Shown here one piece after another: positions 14,976-21,343 of a stretch of DNA of 27,523 bases. Source of the DNA: Streptomyces sp. TG1A-8 (GTDB lineage Bacteria > Actinomycetota > Actinomycetes > Streptomycetales > Streptomycetaceae); the NCBI RefSeq assembly GCF_030499535.1, contig NZ_JASTLB010000002.1, positions 1-27,523 on the forward strand, given 5' to 3'. The notes beneath the pieces were generated by a model that was given only the letters and a program-made list of their open reading frames with translations, did not search any database and was not told the origin of the DNA. Every line of letters starts with the position of its first letter. Positions within the stretch are counted from its first letter, which is position 1. The position numbers and the translations under genes were made by a program.

Positions 14976-15236
14976 TCAGGGGCGGTTTTTCAACCGGTTG
15001 AGGTAGGCGTCTTGCAGCCGCTCGAAGGCCGACCACAGCCGCTCCCCTGCGGGGCAGCGGGCGTGGTCGGTGCAGTGGGTGCAGTGGGTGCGGTGCGCCT
15101 GGTGGGCGCGGTGCGCTGCCTGGTAGCGCTGGTACAGGCCCTCAGGCACGGGCCGTTCCTTGTGGTGCGAGAGGCGGTGGTGCAGGTCGGCCACGCGGTA
15201 TCCGGCGTCCCACGCGGCGGCGGCGGCCAGGGCGGC
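14976..15236 (-). pseudogene. N-terminally truncated copy of the gene at 15508-15873
   Basis: The reading frame (WDAGYRVADLHHRLSHHKER to LQDAYLNRLKNRP) is nearly identical to the C-terminal two thirds of the 121-aa protein at 15508-15873. Its N-terminal part is replaced at 15236 by the 79-bp terminator repeat. The only start within the frame is GTG 15194, without a Shine-Dalgarno site, which would give 72 aa. It is most likely a remnant of a duplication. Confidence 0.7.
15001..15236. repeat. 236-bp duplication, copy A (partner 15533-15768)
   Basis: The two copies lie 532 bp apart and have the same length. They are nearly identical, with differences such as CAGG versus CGGG near 15145 and GAGAG versus GCAAG near 15170. 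Copy A ends abruptly at the second 79-bp repeat, and copy B continues into an intact gene. Confidence 0.9.
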
Positions 15237-15312
15237 TCCCCTGGACCGCGCACGGCCCCCGCCGAATGCAGGCGAGGGCCGTGCAGGTCAGGCAACCGGC
15301 AGACAGTCAGTC
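15234..15312. repeat. 79-bp repeat, copy 2 (partner 14640-14718)
   Basis: Same order as copy 1: shared GGCTCCCCTGG start, hairpin at 15250-15284 (one stem mismatch), then the stop codon of a different small gene (15307). The stop lies at the same position in both copies although the genes are unrelated. Confidence 0.85.
15250..15284 (-). terminator. Terminator of 53-aa gene
   Basis: GCACGGCCCCCGCC and GGCGAGGGCCGTGC pair over 14 bp with one mismatch, about 20 bases past the leftward stop at 15307. Confidence 0.65.
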
Positions 15313-15468
15313 GCTGTCGCTGGTGATTCCTCGGCGGCTCTCCCATTCGCGGATGCAGCCCTGCGCGATCTGGCGGTTGACCGGGTCCGCGCTGTGCTCG
15401 TGCTGCTCGATCGCGGTGGCCAGCTCGTCATCGGTGAAGTCCGGGACGGTCTTGCTCGGCCAGGCCAT
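15307..15468 (-). CDS. 53-aa hypothetical protein
   Basis: A short gene from ATG 15468 with AAAGGAGA ideally placed upstream. The product is MAWPSKTVPDFTDDELATA and onward: an acidic helical peptide (ELATAIEQHEHSADPVNRQIAQGCIREWESRRG) ending SDSD. Codon third positions are strongly G/C. No family recognised. A terminator hairpin follows, so it looks like an independent small gene. Confidence 0.6.
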   Translation of the reverse strand: MAWPSKTVPDFTDDELATAIEQHEHSADPVNRQIAQGCIREWESRRGITSDSD

Positions 15469-15507
15469 GTGTCTCTCCTTTGAACGTGCGGATCCGGGTT
15501 GTCCAGC

Positions 15508-15873
15508 TCAGCGGGTGCTGCGCTGGCGTGTGAGGTAGGTGTCTTGCAGCCGCTCGAAGGCCGACCACAGCCGCTCCCCTGCGGGGCAGCGGGCGTGGTC
15601 GGTGCAGTGGGTGCAGTGGGTGCGGTGCGCCTGGTGGGCGCGGTGCGCTGCCTGGTAGCGCTGGTACAGGCCGTCGGGCACGGGCCGTTCCTTGTGGTGC
15701 GCAAGGCGGTGGTGCAGGTCGGCCACGCGGTGTCCGGCGTCCCACGCGGCGGCGGCGGCCAGGGCGGCGGCCGCGAGCAGCAGGCGGGTGAGCGGGTGCG
15801 CGGGGCCGACGGTGGTGGCGGCCCGGGCGGCGCGGTGCTGCGCTGCCCGGGCCGCTTTTATGAGGTGCGGCAT
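15508..15873 (-). CDS. Small membrane-anchored His/Cys-containing protein
   Basis: A 121-aa protein. ATG 15873 overlaps the upstream stop by one base (TGATG), so it is translationally coupled. Residues about 28-44 (TRLLLAAAALAAAAAWDAG) are a short hydrophobic helix. They are followed by a conserved part rich in His and Tyr (HHRLAHHKERPVP, RYQAAHRAHQAHRTH) with CTHCTDHARC, a possible metal-binding Cys/His set. The function is unknown. A truncated copy lies downstream. Confidence 0.6.
   Translation of the reverse strand: MPHLIKAARAAQHRAARAATTVGPAHPLTRLLLAAAALAAAAAWDAGHRVADLHHRLAHHKERPVPDGLYQRYQAAHRAHQAHRTHCTHCTDHARCPAGERLWSAFERLQDTYLTRQRSTR
15533..15768. repeat. 236-bp duplication, copy B (intact gene)
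   Basis: Partner of copy A at 15001-15236. Here the sequence continues beyond 15768 into the N-terminal coding part of the 121-aa gene, so this is the parental arrangement. Confidence 0.9.
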
Positions 15874-16406
15874 CAGCCGCGGCCGGCGGCGCGGCAGGCG
15901 TCGCAGACGCCACCGGGCCAGCCCTCGAACCGGCCGCCGCACTCGGAGCACTGGCCGCCGGCACTCGCGTGCGCCCGGGCCGGGGCGGGCGAGGTGCGGG
16001 CCTGGCCGCAGCGGCACTGCCAGAAGCCGCACACCCCGCACGCGTCGTCGTCCTCCTCGTAGATCGCCACCGCCGCCAGACGGGTACGCATCTGCGCCAG
16101 CGTGCGCGGTGCGCGGCGGTGGGCGGGGATTACGGCGTCCTGGGTGTGGACGGCGGCCAGGAGGTGGGCGCCGAGCGCGGCGGCCGGGTCGGCGCGGTGC
16201 GGCCGGACCGGCCGCGCGGACCGGCCGGTGCGGTGGGAGTTGATGGCGGCCAGGACCCGGCGGAAGGCGTCCTCCGGCTCGAAGCCGGCCGCGTCGTCCT
16301 CCCGGCCGATCTCCTCGGCCGTCTCCGCCACGCCCGCCGTAGGAACGGTGCAGAAGCGTCCCGGGGTGTGGCCGGGGTCTGTGCGGGTGACGTGGGGGCG
16401 TGTCAT
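15873..16406 (-). CDS. Zinc-ribbon-like hypothetical protein
   Basis: A 177-aa protein from ATG 16406. No good ribosome site precedes it; TTG 16421, in frame with a purine-rich GGAAGGGTGGA upstream, is an alternative start. The middle is helical. The C-terminal half carries CGVCGFWQCRCG and CSECGGRFEGW with CDAC, four Cys pairs spaced like two zinc ribbons. An acidic run EEDDD precedes the first. A role in nucleic-acid or protein binding is possible but not shown. It is coupled to the gene at 15508. Confidence 0.6.
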   Translation of the reverse strand: MTRPHVTRTDPGHTPGRFCTVPTAGVAETAEEIGREDDAAGFEPEDAFRRVLAAINSHRTGRSARPVRPHRADPAAALGAHLLAAVHTQDAVIPAHRRAPRTLAQMRTRLAAVAIYEEDDDACGVCGFWQCRCGQARTSPAPARAHASAGGQCSECGGRFEGWPGGVCDACRAAGRG

Positions 16407-16448
16407 GATCGTGCTGGTCAAAGGGAGTTCCACCCTTCCTGTTGACCG

Positions 16449-16480
16449 GACAGCCCCGGAACTGACCTTCCGGGGCTGTC
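16449..16480 (-). terminator. Hairpin upstream of zinc-ribbon gene
   Basis: A 13-bp perfect stem GACAGCCCCGGAA / TTCCGGGGCTGTC with 6-nt loop. It lies between the 49-aa gene and the start at 16406. It could end transcripts from upstream or act as an attenuator in the leader of the zinc-ribbon gene. Confidence 0.55.
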
Positions 16481-16529
16481 GCCTTGTGTGGCCGGCCGGA
16501 GGGCCGGCCACCGCCCAAGCGGGCGCGGC

Positions 16530-16564
16530 CCGGCACCCCACACATCACTCGCGTGGGGTGCCGG
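16530..16564 (-). terminator. Terminator of 49-aa gene
   Basis: A stem of 11-12 bp (CCGGCACCCCA and complement), 36 bases past the leftward stop at 16600. Confidence 0.65.
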
Positions 16565-16599
16565 ACCGTGACGGCTTGGACCAGGCGCCGAGCGGCGCG

Positions 16600-16749
16600 T
16601 CAGTCGAGGGTGAGCCGGACGGCGTCGGCGATCAGGCCGGCCTCCTCGCGTAACTCCCGGGCCCGGGCGTAGAGGGCGGCGCGGTCGGCCGGCTCGGCCT
16701 CCGTGGCGCTGTCGGCGTGCTCCTCGATCTGGTCGGCCTCGACCGACAT
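16600..16749 (-). CDS. 49-aa acidic hypothetical protein
   Basis: A short gene from ATG 16749, with AGGAGGG eight bases upstream; ATG 16776 (58 aa) has a weaker GAGGA. The product MSVEADQIEEHADSATEAEP continues as an Ala/Arg/Glu helix (LYARARELREEAGLIADAVRL). No family recognised. It is framed by hairpins on its downstream side and so is likely a separate unit in the leftward cluster. Confidence 0.55.
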   Translation of the reverse strand: MSVEADQIEEHADSATEAEPADRAALYARARELREEAGLIADAVRLTLD

Positions 16750-16858
16750 CTGAATGGCCCTCCTGCGCAGACTCATCTGTTCCTCAGCTTTCGTTGTCGT
16801 TCTCGGGCGGGTTGGCTTTGTTCACGAGTCGTGACGGCGGGTGGACTGGCGCAGGCCG

Positions 16859-17152
16859 TCAGGCGGCCGGTGCGTAAGCGGCGGTGTCCCTGGCGGGACG
16901 GATCAGATAGTCCGACGTCGTCCACACCGTGCCGACCGCGAACGGCTGGCCGTCCGGGCGCAAGGTGTCGCGGACGATGACCGCCCACCGCGCGCCGTCA
17001 CGGCGCAGCAGCACGGCAGCGTCGACCGGGTCGGTGATGAGCGCCAGGACCTCAAACCGGCCGTCGCTGTTCTGGTAGATGGCGCCCGGCCGGCGGGGGC
17101 CGATCTCGTCCTGAACGCTCGGGCGGATCGGGCGGAATGCGATGCTGTGCAC
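16859..17152 (-). CDS. 97-aa hypothetical protein
   Basis: GTG 17152 follows AGAGAGGA by about eight bases; longer frames have no such site. The product has alternating strands (RFEVLALITDP, DAAVLLRRDGARWAVIVRD, FAVGTVWTTSDYLIRP) and looks like a small beta-rich domain. No family recognised. It is the first gene of the leftward cluster. Confidence 0.55.
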   Translation of the reverse strand: MHSIAFRPIRPSVQDEIGPRRPGAIYQNSDGRFEVLALITDPVDAAVLLRRDGARWAVIVRDTLRPDGQPFAVGTVWTTSDYLIRPARDTAAYAPAA

Positions 17153-17991
17153 GTGGTCTGTCCTCTCTGCTGGGATGACCGCGACAAGAACCCCCAGGGA
17201 TGCGCCCCTGAGGGTTCGTCGCGTGCGGGCCCCGCACCATGACGGAGCAGTGCGTCCTGCGCACTCCGCCGGCCACCGTGCCCGCAGGGGGCGCGGTCGG
17301 CGGCGGGCAGCACAGGCTGCAAGGTTGCGCGACCCGTACCGGGCGCCGGATCTCATATAGACGCGGACCGCTCACCGCCCGGGGAGATCCGTCCAGGCGG
17401 GTCATCTGCGATCAAGGTCTGCCGCGTCGTTCTTTAGCGTCGTGAGGGTGCCTGCCCTCCGCACTCCCCGTCAGTAATGAGCGCGTGGAGGGTCTTACTC
17501 CTCCACACCGCCCGTATGGGCGCCCGACGGATCCACGTGCGTGCCGACTGCCACCACCAGGGGTAATGGCGCCTCACGACGGGTCTCCACCACCTCGGCC
17601 GGCGTACTCACGGCCGTCGTAGCTGTGATGGATGCACTGTGGAGTTGTCAAACAGCAGCTCGCAGCAAGAGCGCCTGAGCGAGCGGTCCGCGGTCGTTCC
17701 CCTCGTGAGGGGCCATCACCCGCGCCCGAGCAAGGCATGGCTGTGCTCCATGCACCCACCCCCTTACTTAACTAGTTAGGTGAGTGCGCGGTTCGATTAA
17801 CGCACCCAACTCCTCGCCTGTCAACCTGTCTAGTTAAGCTTCGAGACAGAAGGCCTCTGACCTGCGTTTTCATGACACAGACCAAGACGATCTCGATCCC
17901 AACTTTCGGAAGACAACTAGACATGTCATGCTGGGACGCATCGATCGGAGGGAGAGATCCCACACGGAGATCACGAGTGGAGGCGATAGCC
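17153..17991. other. Gene-free regulatory region between divergent clusters
   Basis: About 840 bp without a convincing gene; short frames here lack ribosome sites and family features. It holds several inverted repeats: GAACCCCCAGGG with CCCCTGAGGGTTC near 17185-17216, GTGGAG/CTCCAC near 17489-17510, CCCCTC-GT-GAGGGG at 17699-17712, and the CTTAACTAG pair at 17767-17838. Its place between the leftward cluster and the rightward GntR operon fits a divergent control region. Confidence 0.6.
17767..17838. promoter_or_regulatory. Candidate GntR operator pair
   Basis: CTTAACTAG at 17767-17775 and its exact reverse complement CTAGTTAAG at 17830-17838, 54 bp apart. The first lies in a 10-bp palindrome TAACTAGTTA (17769-17778). 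Leftward, TTGACA (17824-17819) followed after 18 bp by TTAATC is a possible promoter between them. It stands about 155 bp before the GntR regulator start, so autoregulation is plausible. Confidence 0.5.
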
Positions 17992-18786
17992 ATGGCTAAA
18001 AGGGAGCCCGGAAAGGTGCCACGCATCGCCGCGAGCATCGCGGCGAAGATTGAAAGAGGCGTGCATCCGCCCGGTTCAGCCCTGCCGAGCGTCCCTGAGT
18101 TGCAGGCTTCAGAAGGCATCGCCTACCAGACGGCCCGTGATGTCTATGGCCTGCTGGAAGACCAGGGCCTCGTGTTCTCACGTCGCGGGAAAGGCACGTA
18201 CGTCAGCCTCGTGCTGGGCAAGGTGCTACGGGATAGCACCAGCCGGTACCTTCCGACCGCACGATCTGAGGGCGGCGCAGTCGGGGCGTTCGATGCGGAA
18301 ATTCGCAGGCTAGGTCTCGTCTACAAGCCGCTACCCACGGTGATTGCCCGCGAGCGGCCACCGAAGCGGGTAGCGGACCTGCTCGGGCTGCATCACGCGA
18401 CGAAGGCCCTCAAACGTGAGCGCGTAATGCCCGTCGGACGACCCGACAACGATGACGTCAGCGAGGTGGTGCAGCTTGCCACCTCCTGGTTTCCTCCGGA
18501 CATTGCTGACCAGTGTCCACAACTGGAGGGACAGAACACCGGCCCCGGAGGCAGCAAGTCCCGGCTGGCTGAGGCTGGCTACACACAGGTCCGCCTGCGT
18601 GAGGAAATCGAGGTCCGCGCCCCCTCTGAGACGGAGGCCGCAGGGCTTGGTATTCCAGCCGACCAGGCAGTCCTGGAGATCACACACCAGGGCATGACCG
18701 CCGAGGGCCGGATCGTCGAAATCTGCTTGCACGTCATGCCGCGTACGAAGTGGCGGCTGGCCTACGAGTGGGTCATCGGCTCGTAG
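17992..18786 (+). CDS. GntR-family regulator (HutC/UTRA subfamily)
   Basis: A 264-aa regulator. ATG 17992 follows GGAGG at eight bases. Residues about 8-72 are a GntR winged helix (SALPSVPELQASEGIAYQTARDVYGLLEDQGLV then RRGKGTYV). Residues about 120-260 are a UTRA effector domain (RVADLLG, VVQLATSWFPPDIA, EITHQGMTAEGRIVE). In Streptomyces plasmids such proteins (KorA/KorSA/TraR types) silence transfer and kil genes. Here it faces away from the leftward cluster with a likely operator region between them, so it probably represses itself and the transfer cluster. The ligand is unknown. Confidence 0.8.
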   Translation: MAKREPGKVPRIAASIAAKIERGVHPPGSALPSVPELQASEGIAYQTARDVYGLLEDQGLVFSRRGKGTYVSLVLGKVLRDSTSRYLPTARSEGGAVGAFDAEIRRLGLVYKPLPTVIARERPPKRVADLLGLHHATKALKRERVMPVGRPDNDDVSEVVQLATSWFPPDIADQCPQLEGQNTGPGGSKSRLAEAGYTQVRLREEIEVRAPSETEAAGLGIPADQAVLEITHQGMTAEGRIVEICLHVMPRTKWRLAYEWVIGS

Positions 18787-18837
18787 CCCGCTCACGCGCG
18801 GGCACCAGAAAACGCACCCAACCAAGGAGCAGTTCGC

Positions 18838-19398
18838 ATGGCTAGCAACACAATCGGCACCGATGGTGTCATCCTCCGGGACGCACGCAACCGGTACCGC
18901 ACCGCGCAGCGTGAGGAGAACGGCGCGCACGGCGCCTACGACGCCGAGCTCCGTCGCAGCGGCGGAACGCCTCGGTCCGAGGTCGAGGTTCGGCGTGAGG
19001 CTGCACCCGCTGACGTCGCCGAACTCCTGGGCAGCGAAGGCGAAGTCGTCGTCCGCGCCCGCAAGATGTACGACGGCGACCGCCTCATTCAACTCGCCAC
19101 GACGTACCTCCCCGTGGACGTAGCCGAGGCCGCCGGTGTCGACCAGATCGACACCGGCGTGGGCGGCATCATCAGCCGAATGCGAGAGGCTGGGTTCGAC
19201 CAGGGAGCCGAGGCTACCGAGGACGTGGCCCTGCGCTCAGCCACGGCCGATGAGGCGACCGCATTCGGTCTGCCGTCCGGCGCCTCGGTCCTGGCGATCG
19301 ATCACGTCGGCCGCACCGAGGATGGACGTGTCATCGAGGTCACTCAGCACGTTCTGTCGGACGGCTGGAAGCTCCGGTACTCCGTCCCCCTGGCCTAA
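18838..19398 (+). CDS. UTRA-domain paralog without DNA-binding domain
   Basis: A 186-aa protein. ATG 18838 follows AAGGAG at eight bases. It aligns with the part of the preceding regulator after its winged helix: RDARNRYRTAQREENGAHG parallels RDSTSRYLPTARSEGGAVG, then ADVAELLG, IQLATTYLPVDVAEAAG, and EDGRVIEVTQHVLSDGWKLRY. No helix-turn-helix precedes it. It may form mixed dimers with the full regulator and weaken its binding, or sense a ligand. It is 51 bases after the regulator, so the two are one operon, ended by a strong hairpin. Confidence 0.75.
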   Translation: MASNTIGTDGVILRDARNRYRTAQREENGAHGAYDAELRRSGGTPRSEVEVRREAAPADVAELLGSEGEVVVRARKMYDGDRLIQLATTYLPVDVAEAAGVDQIDTGVGGIISRMREAGFDQGAEATEDVALRSATADEATAFGLPSGASVLAIDHVGRTEDGRVIEVTQHVLSDGWKLRYSVPLA

Positions 19399-19400
19399 CG

Positions 19401-19439
19401 GCTTGGCGGGCCTCGGCTTTACGCCGAGACCCGCCAAGC
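19401..19439 (+). terminator. Terminator of GntR operon
   Basis: A 17-bp stem with one mismatch (GCTTGGCGGGCCTCGGC and complement) around loop TTTAC, three bases past the stop at 19398. Confidence 0.8.
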
Positions 19440-19460
19440 TCCCTTTGAAAGGATCAGTGG

Positions 19461-19856
19461 ATGCGTCTCTCTGCCGCCGAGATCGTCACCGAGCTGCTGT
19501 CGGCACTCGGCGATGACGGTTGGCTCACGACTTCAACGGCCCCGGCCGGCCCCGGCCCCGTCGCTGCCAGCGCGGGACTCGGCGACATCGTTCAAGCGTT
19601 CCGCGCTCACTGCCGCACGGGGGCCCTCCCTCCGGCGGCCACCCGGGAACTCGAGCGCGCCGCCAACGCGGCCGTTCGAGCACAAGCACTGGAGGACGCC
19701 AACGATCCGGTTGCCCTGTACGGCGAGCTTGGGATTTCCCTCGCGTACCTGGTCCAGGCGCGCGGCGCGTGCATGGACCAGGGCCTCCCAAGCCTGCCGT
19801 TGCGAAAGAATGCAACGTTGACGTCTAGCCCTGGTGGAGAACGTATATCTCAGTAA
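19461..19856 (+). CDS. 131-aa hypothetical protein
   Basis: ATG 19461 follows AAAGGA by about ten bases. It is a helical protein (SAAEIVTELLSALGDDGW, then TRELERAANAAVRAQALEDA) with a short hydrophobic stretch LGISLAYLVQARG. No motif or family recognised. It lies between two strong hairpins and just before the replication locus, so it appears to be a monocistronic gene. Confidence 0.6.
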   Translation: MRLSAAEIVTELLSALGDDGWLTTSTAPAGPGPVAASAGLGDIVQAFRAHCRTGALPPAATRELERAANAAVRAQALEDANDPVALYGELGISLAYLVQARGACMDQGLPSLPLRKNATLTSSPGGERISQ

Positions 19857-19860
19857 CGGC

Positions 19861-19893
19861 GAAGGGGCCCCATCACCACAATGGGGCCCCTTC
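19861..19893 (+). terminator. Terminator after 131-aa gene
   Basis: A 13-bp perfect stem GAAGGGGCCCCAT / ATGGGGCCCCTTC with 7-nt loop CACCACA, four bases past the stop. Confidence 0.85.
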
Positions 19894-19992
19894 CAAGTCC
19901 GACTCACGCGCCTGACAAGCTCCGAGTCGTGTCCGGTGAGGTGACCTCGCCGGGGGTGATGCCCGTGGACCCTCGGGTCCGCGCAGTCACCT

Positions 19993-20024
19993 ATACCCAG
20001 GGTATGCGCAACTGATTGCGCAAC
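19993..20024. promoter_or_regulatory. Operator-like repeats before rep gene
   Basis: ATACCC-A-GGGTAT (19993-20005) is a perfect inverted repeat around one base. It is followed by two direct copies of TGCGCAAC at 20005 and 20017, 12 bp apart. It lies about 75-100 bp before the rep start and probably binds a regulator or the Rep protein. Confidence 0.5.
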
Positions 20025-20096
20025 ACCACTGCTCTGGGATTCCTCTAGGTCGCACCTGCCGGTCACGGCTCCCCTACCTGGGGAGATGCACCACCG

Positions 20097-20831
20097 TTGC
20101 GTTACCAGCAAGACACTCCACGTCCGGAGAAGGACGGTTCGGCGGACCTTGAAGTCCGTGCAACTTACACCAAAAAGTCGGAGTTCGCCCCGCACGTCAC
20201 GATCACCGAAGAGACGTTCTTCGGGCACGGCTGGCAACCGCTCACCATCGCCTTCGCTCAAGCGCTGTGGTTCCTGCCGCCCAACCAGACCTTTGATGTC
20301 CCGTTCCTCGTGGCATGGCTGGAGCAGCTCGGCTGGAAGGGTGCGAACGGGAAGCCGATCGGCGCGAATGTTGTGCGCCGGGAGCTGGGCCTGTTGCGCG
20401 AGGCCGGCTACGTACAGACCCACCGACTCCGGGGCGAGGGCGGTAAGGCCGTCGGCATCCAGTACGTCGTCTCACAGCGCCGGACCGACCAACCCGAGTC
20501 CGGATCCTGGATTCCCGCCCCTAACGATTACCGCAGCTCAGGCCACATGCCACCAATGACCACACGTGGTCAATCACCACATGTGGTCGATGGAGAAAAG
20601 CCCAGCTCAGGCCACATGCCACCAATGACCACACGTGGTCAATCACCACATGTGGTCGATGGTGCAAAACCGCAGGTCAAACCACGTGGTACCAATGGAG
20701 TTCACCCCCCACACCCCCCGGAGGAGGAGGATTCCTCCTCCCCCAACCCCCTCACTGACCCCGCGCGGTCGCTCCCGTCACAGCGGGAGGAGGCGGGCGA
20801 CTTCACCCACGGAGGAGACCGCTGCCGCTGA
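20097..20831 (+). CDS. Putative replication initiator (Rep1-like), N-terminal part
   Basis: 244 aa from TTG 20097, with GGGGAG about ten bases upstream. Residues about 40-135 form a winged-helix-like domain (FDVPFLVAWLEQLGWKG, then GANVVRRELGLLREAGYV). The second half is a Pro/Glu/Ser-rich linker that encodes two 23-aa repeats (SSGHMPPMTTRGQSPHVVDG), because the DNA carries iteron-like repeats. In pSLA2-type linear plasmids, rep1 contains the origin iterons within its own coding sequence and is followed by a helicase gene rep2; the arrangement here is the same. The frame stops at 20831, and a good coding frame continues in +1 phase, so this may be a frameshifted gene. Confidence 0.6.
   Translation: MRYQQDTPRPEKDGSADLEVRATYTKKSEFAPHVTITEETFFGHGWQPLTIAFAQALWFLPPNQTFDVPFLVAWLEQLGWKGANGKPIGANVVRRELGLLREAGYVQTHRLRGEGGKAVGIQYVVSQRRTDQPESGSWIPAPNDYRSSGHMPPMTTRGQSPHVVDGEKPSSGHMPPMTTRGQSPHVVDGAKPQVKPRGTNGVHPPHPPEEEDSSSPNPLTDPARSLPSQREEAGDFTHGGDRCR
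20534..20690. repeat. Origin iterons: two 60-bp repeats with ACCAC/GTGGT palindromes
   Basis: Two identical 60-bp units at 20534-20593 and 20603-20662, with a 69-bp period. Each contains GACCAC-AC-GTGGTC (20558-20571, 20627-20640) and the perfect palindrome ACCACATGTGGT (20576-20587, 20645-20656). A fifth site, ACCACGTGGT, is at 20681-20690. Centres within a unit are 17 bp apart. The sites lie inside the rep coding sequence, as in origins of pSLA2-like plasmids. Confidence 0.8.
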
Positions 20832-20847
20832 GCGCTTCTTGCAGCAG

Positions 20848-21264
20848 ATGAAGCGCTGGCAGGCAGGTGCCGCCACCGCGCGGAAGTGCGCGCCGCGGCT
20901 GCTGCGGGCGATGCGGGCGCAGGGCTGGCCGGCGCTGACCGGGCTGGACGACGAGCACCTGGCGCTGCTGGAAGCCGAGATCTTCAAGAACACCGGCGGC
21001 GCGGTCTCGTGGACGAAGTGCCTGCCGGGATGGGTCGATGACCTGCGGCTCTACGACCGGGTCAAGCCGCGTCCGCGCCGTGAGCAGTCCGCCGACGTGT
21101 GCCGCAAGCCCGGCCACGGCGGGGGCGCGTTCCCCGCCGACGACTGCCCGGAGTGCGCCCTTGAGTCGCGGCCCAGGCGCGAGGGCGCCTCGCGGGTGGA
21201 CACGGCGGCACTGATCGACCTGCTGCACAGCAAGCGGCGCGGCACGGACCGCCCGAACCTCTGA
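20848..21264 (+). CDS. C-terminal part of Rep or separate downstream protein
   Basis: A well-composed frame in a different phase from the rep gene. It makes sense from about 20812 (EETAAAERFLQQMKRWQAG) to 21264. ATG 20848 or TTG 20839 could start it, but neither has a well-placed ribosome site. The product is helical (LLRAMRAQGWPALTGLDDEHLALLEAEIF), has W-T-K-C-L-P-G-W, then a possible zinc set C/H/C/C (ADVCRKPGHGG, DDCPECA) and a basic end. It is most simply the C-terminal domain of the same Rep protein, separated by an indel near 20800-20815. The alternative is a coupled second gene. Confidence 0.5.
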   Translation: MKRWQAGAATARKCAPRLLRAMRAQGWPALTGLDDEHLALLEAEIFKNTGGAVSWTKCLPGWVDDLRLYDRVKPRPRREQSADVCRKPGHGGGAFPADDCPECALESRPRREGASRVDTAALIDLLHSKRRGTDRPNL

Positions 21265-21343
21265 CTGACCTGTGTGAACGCGTGCGCCCGGGGCCTGGTT
21301 TGACCTCCCTGCCCCGGGCGCGACGGACCCCGAAGGAAATTCC

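Noticed and set aside
17574..17759. 61-aa minus-strand frame
   Set aside because: No Shine-Dalgarno site, no recognisable features, and it lies in the regulatory gap.
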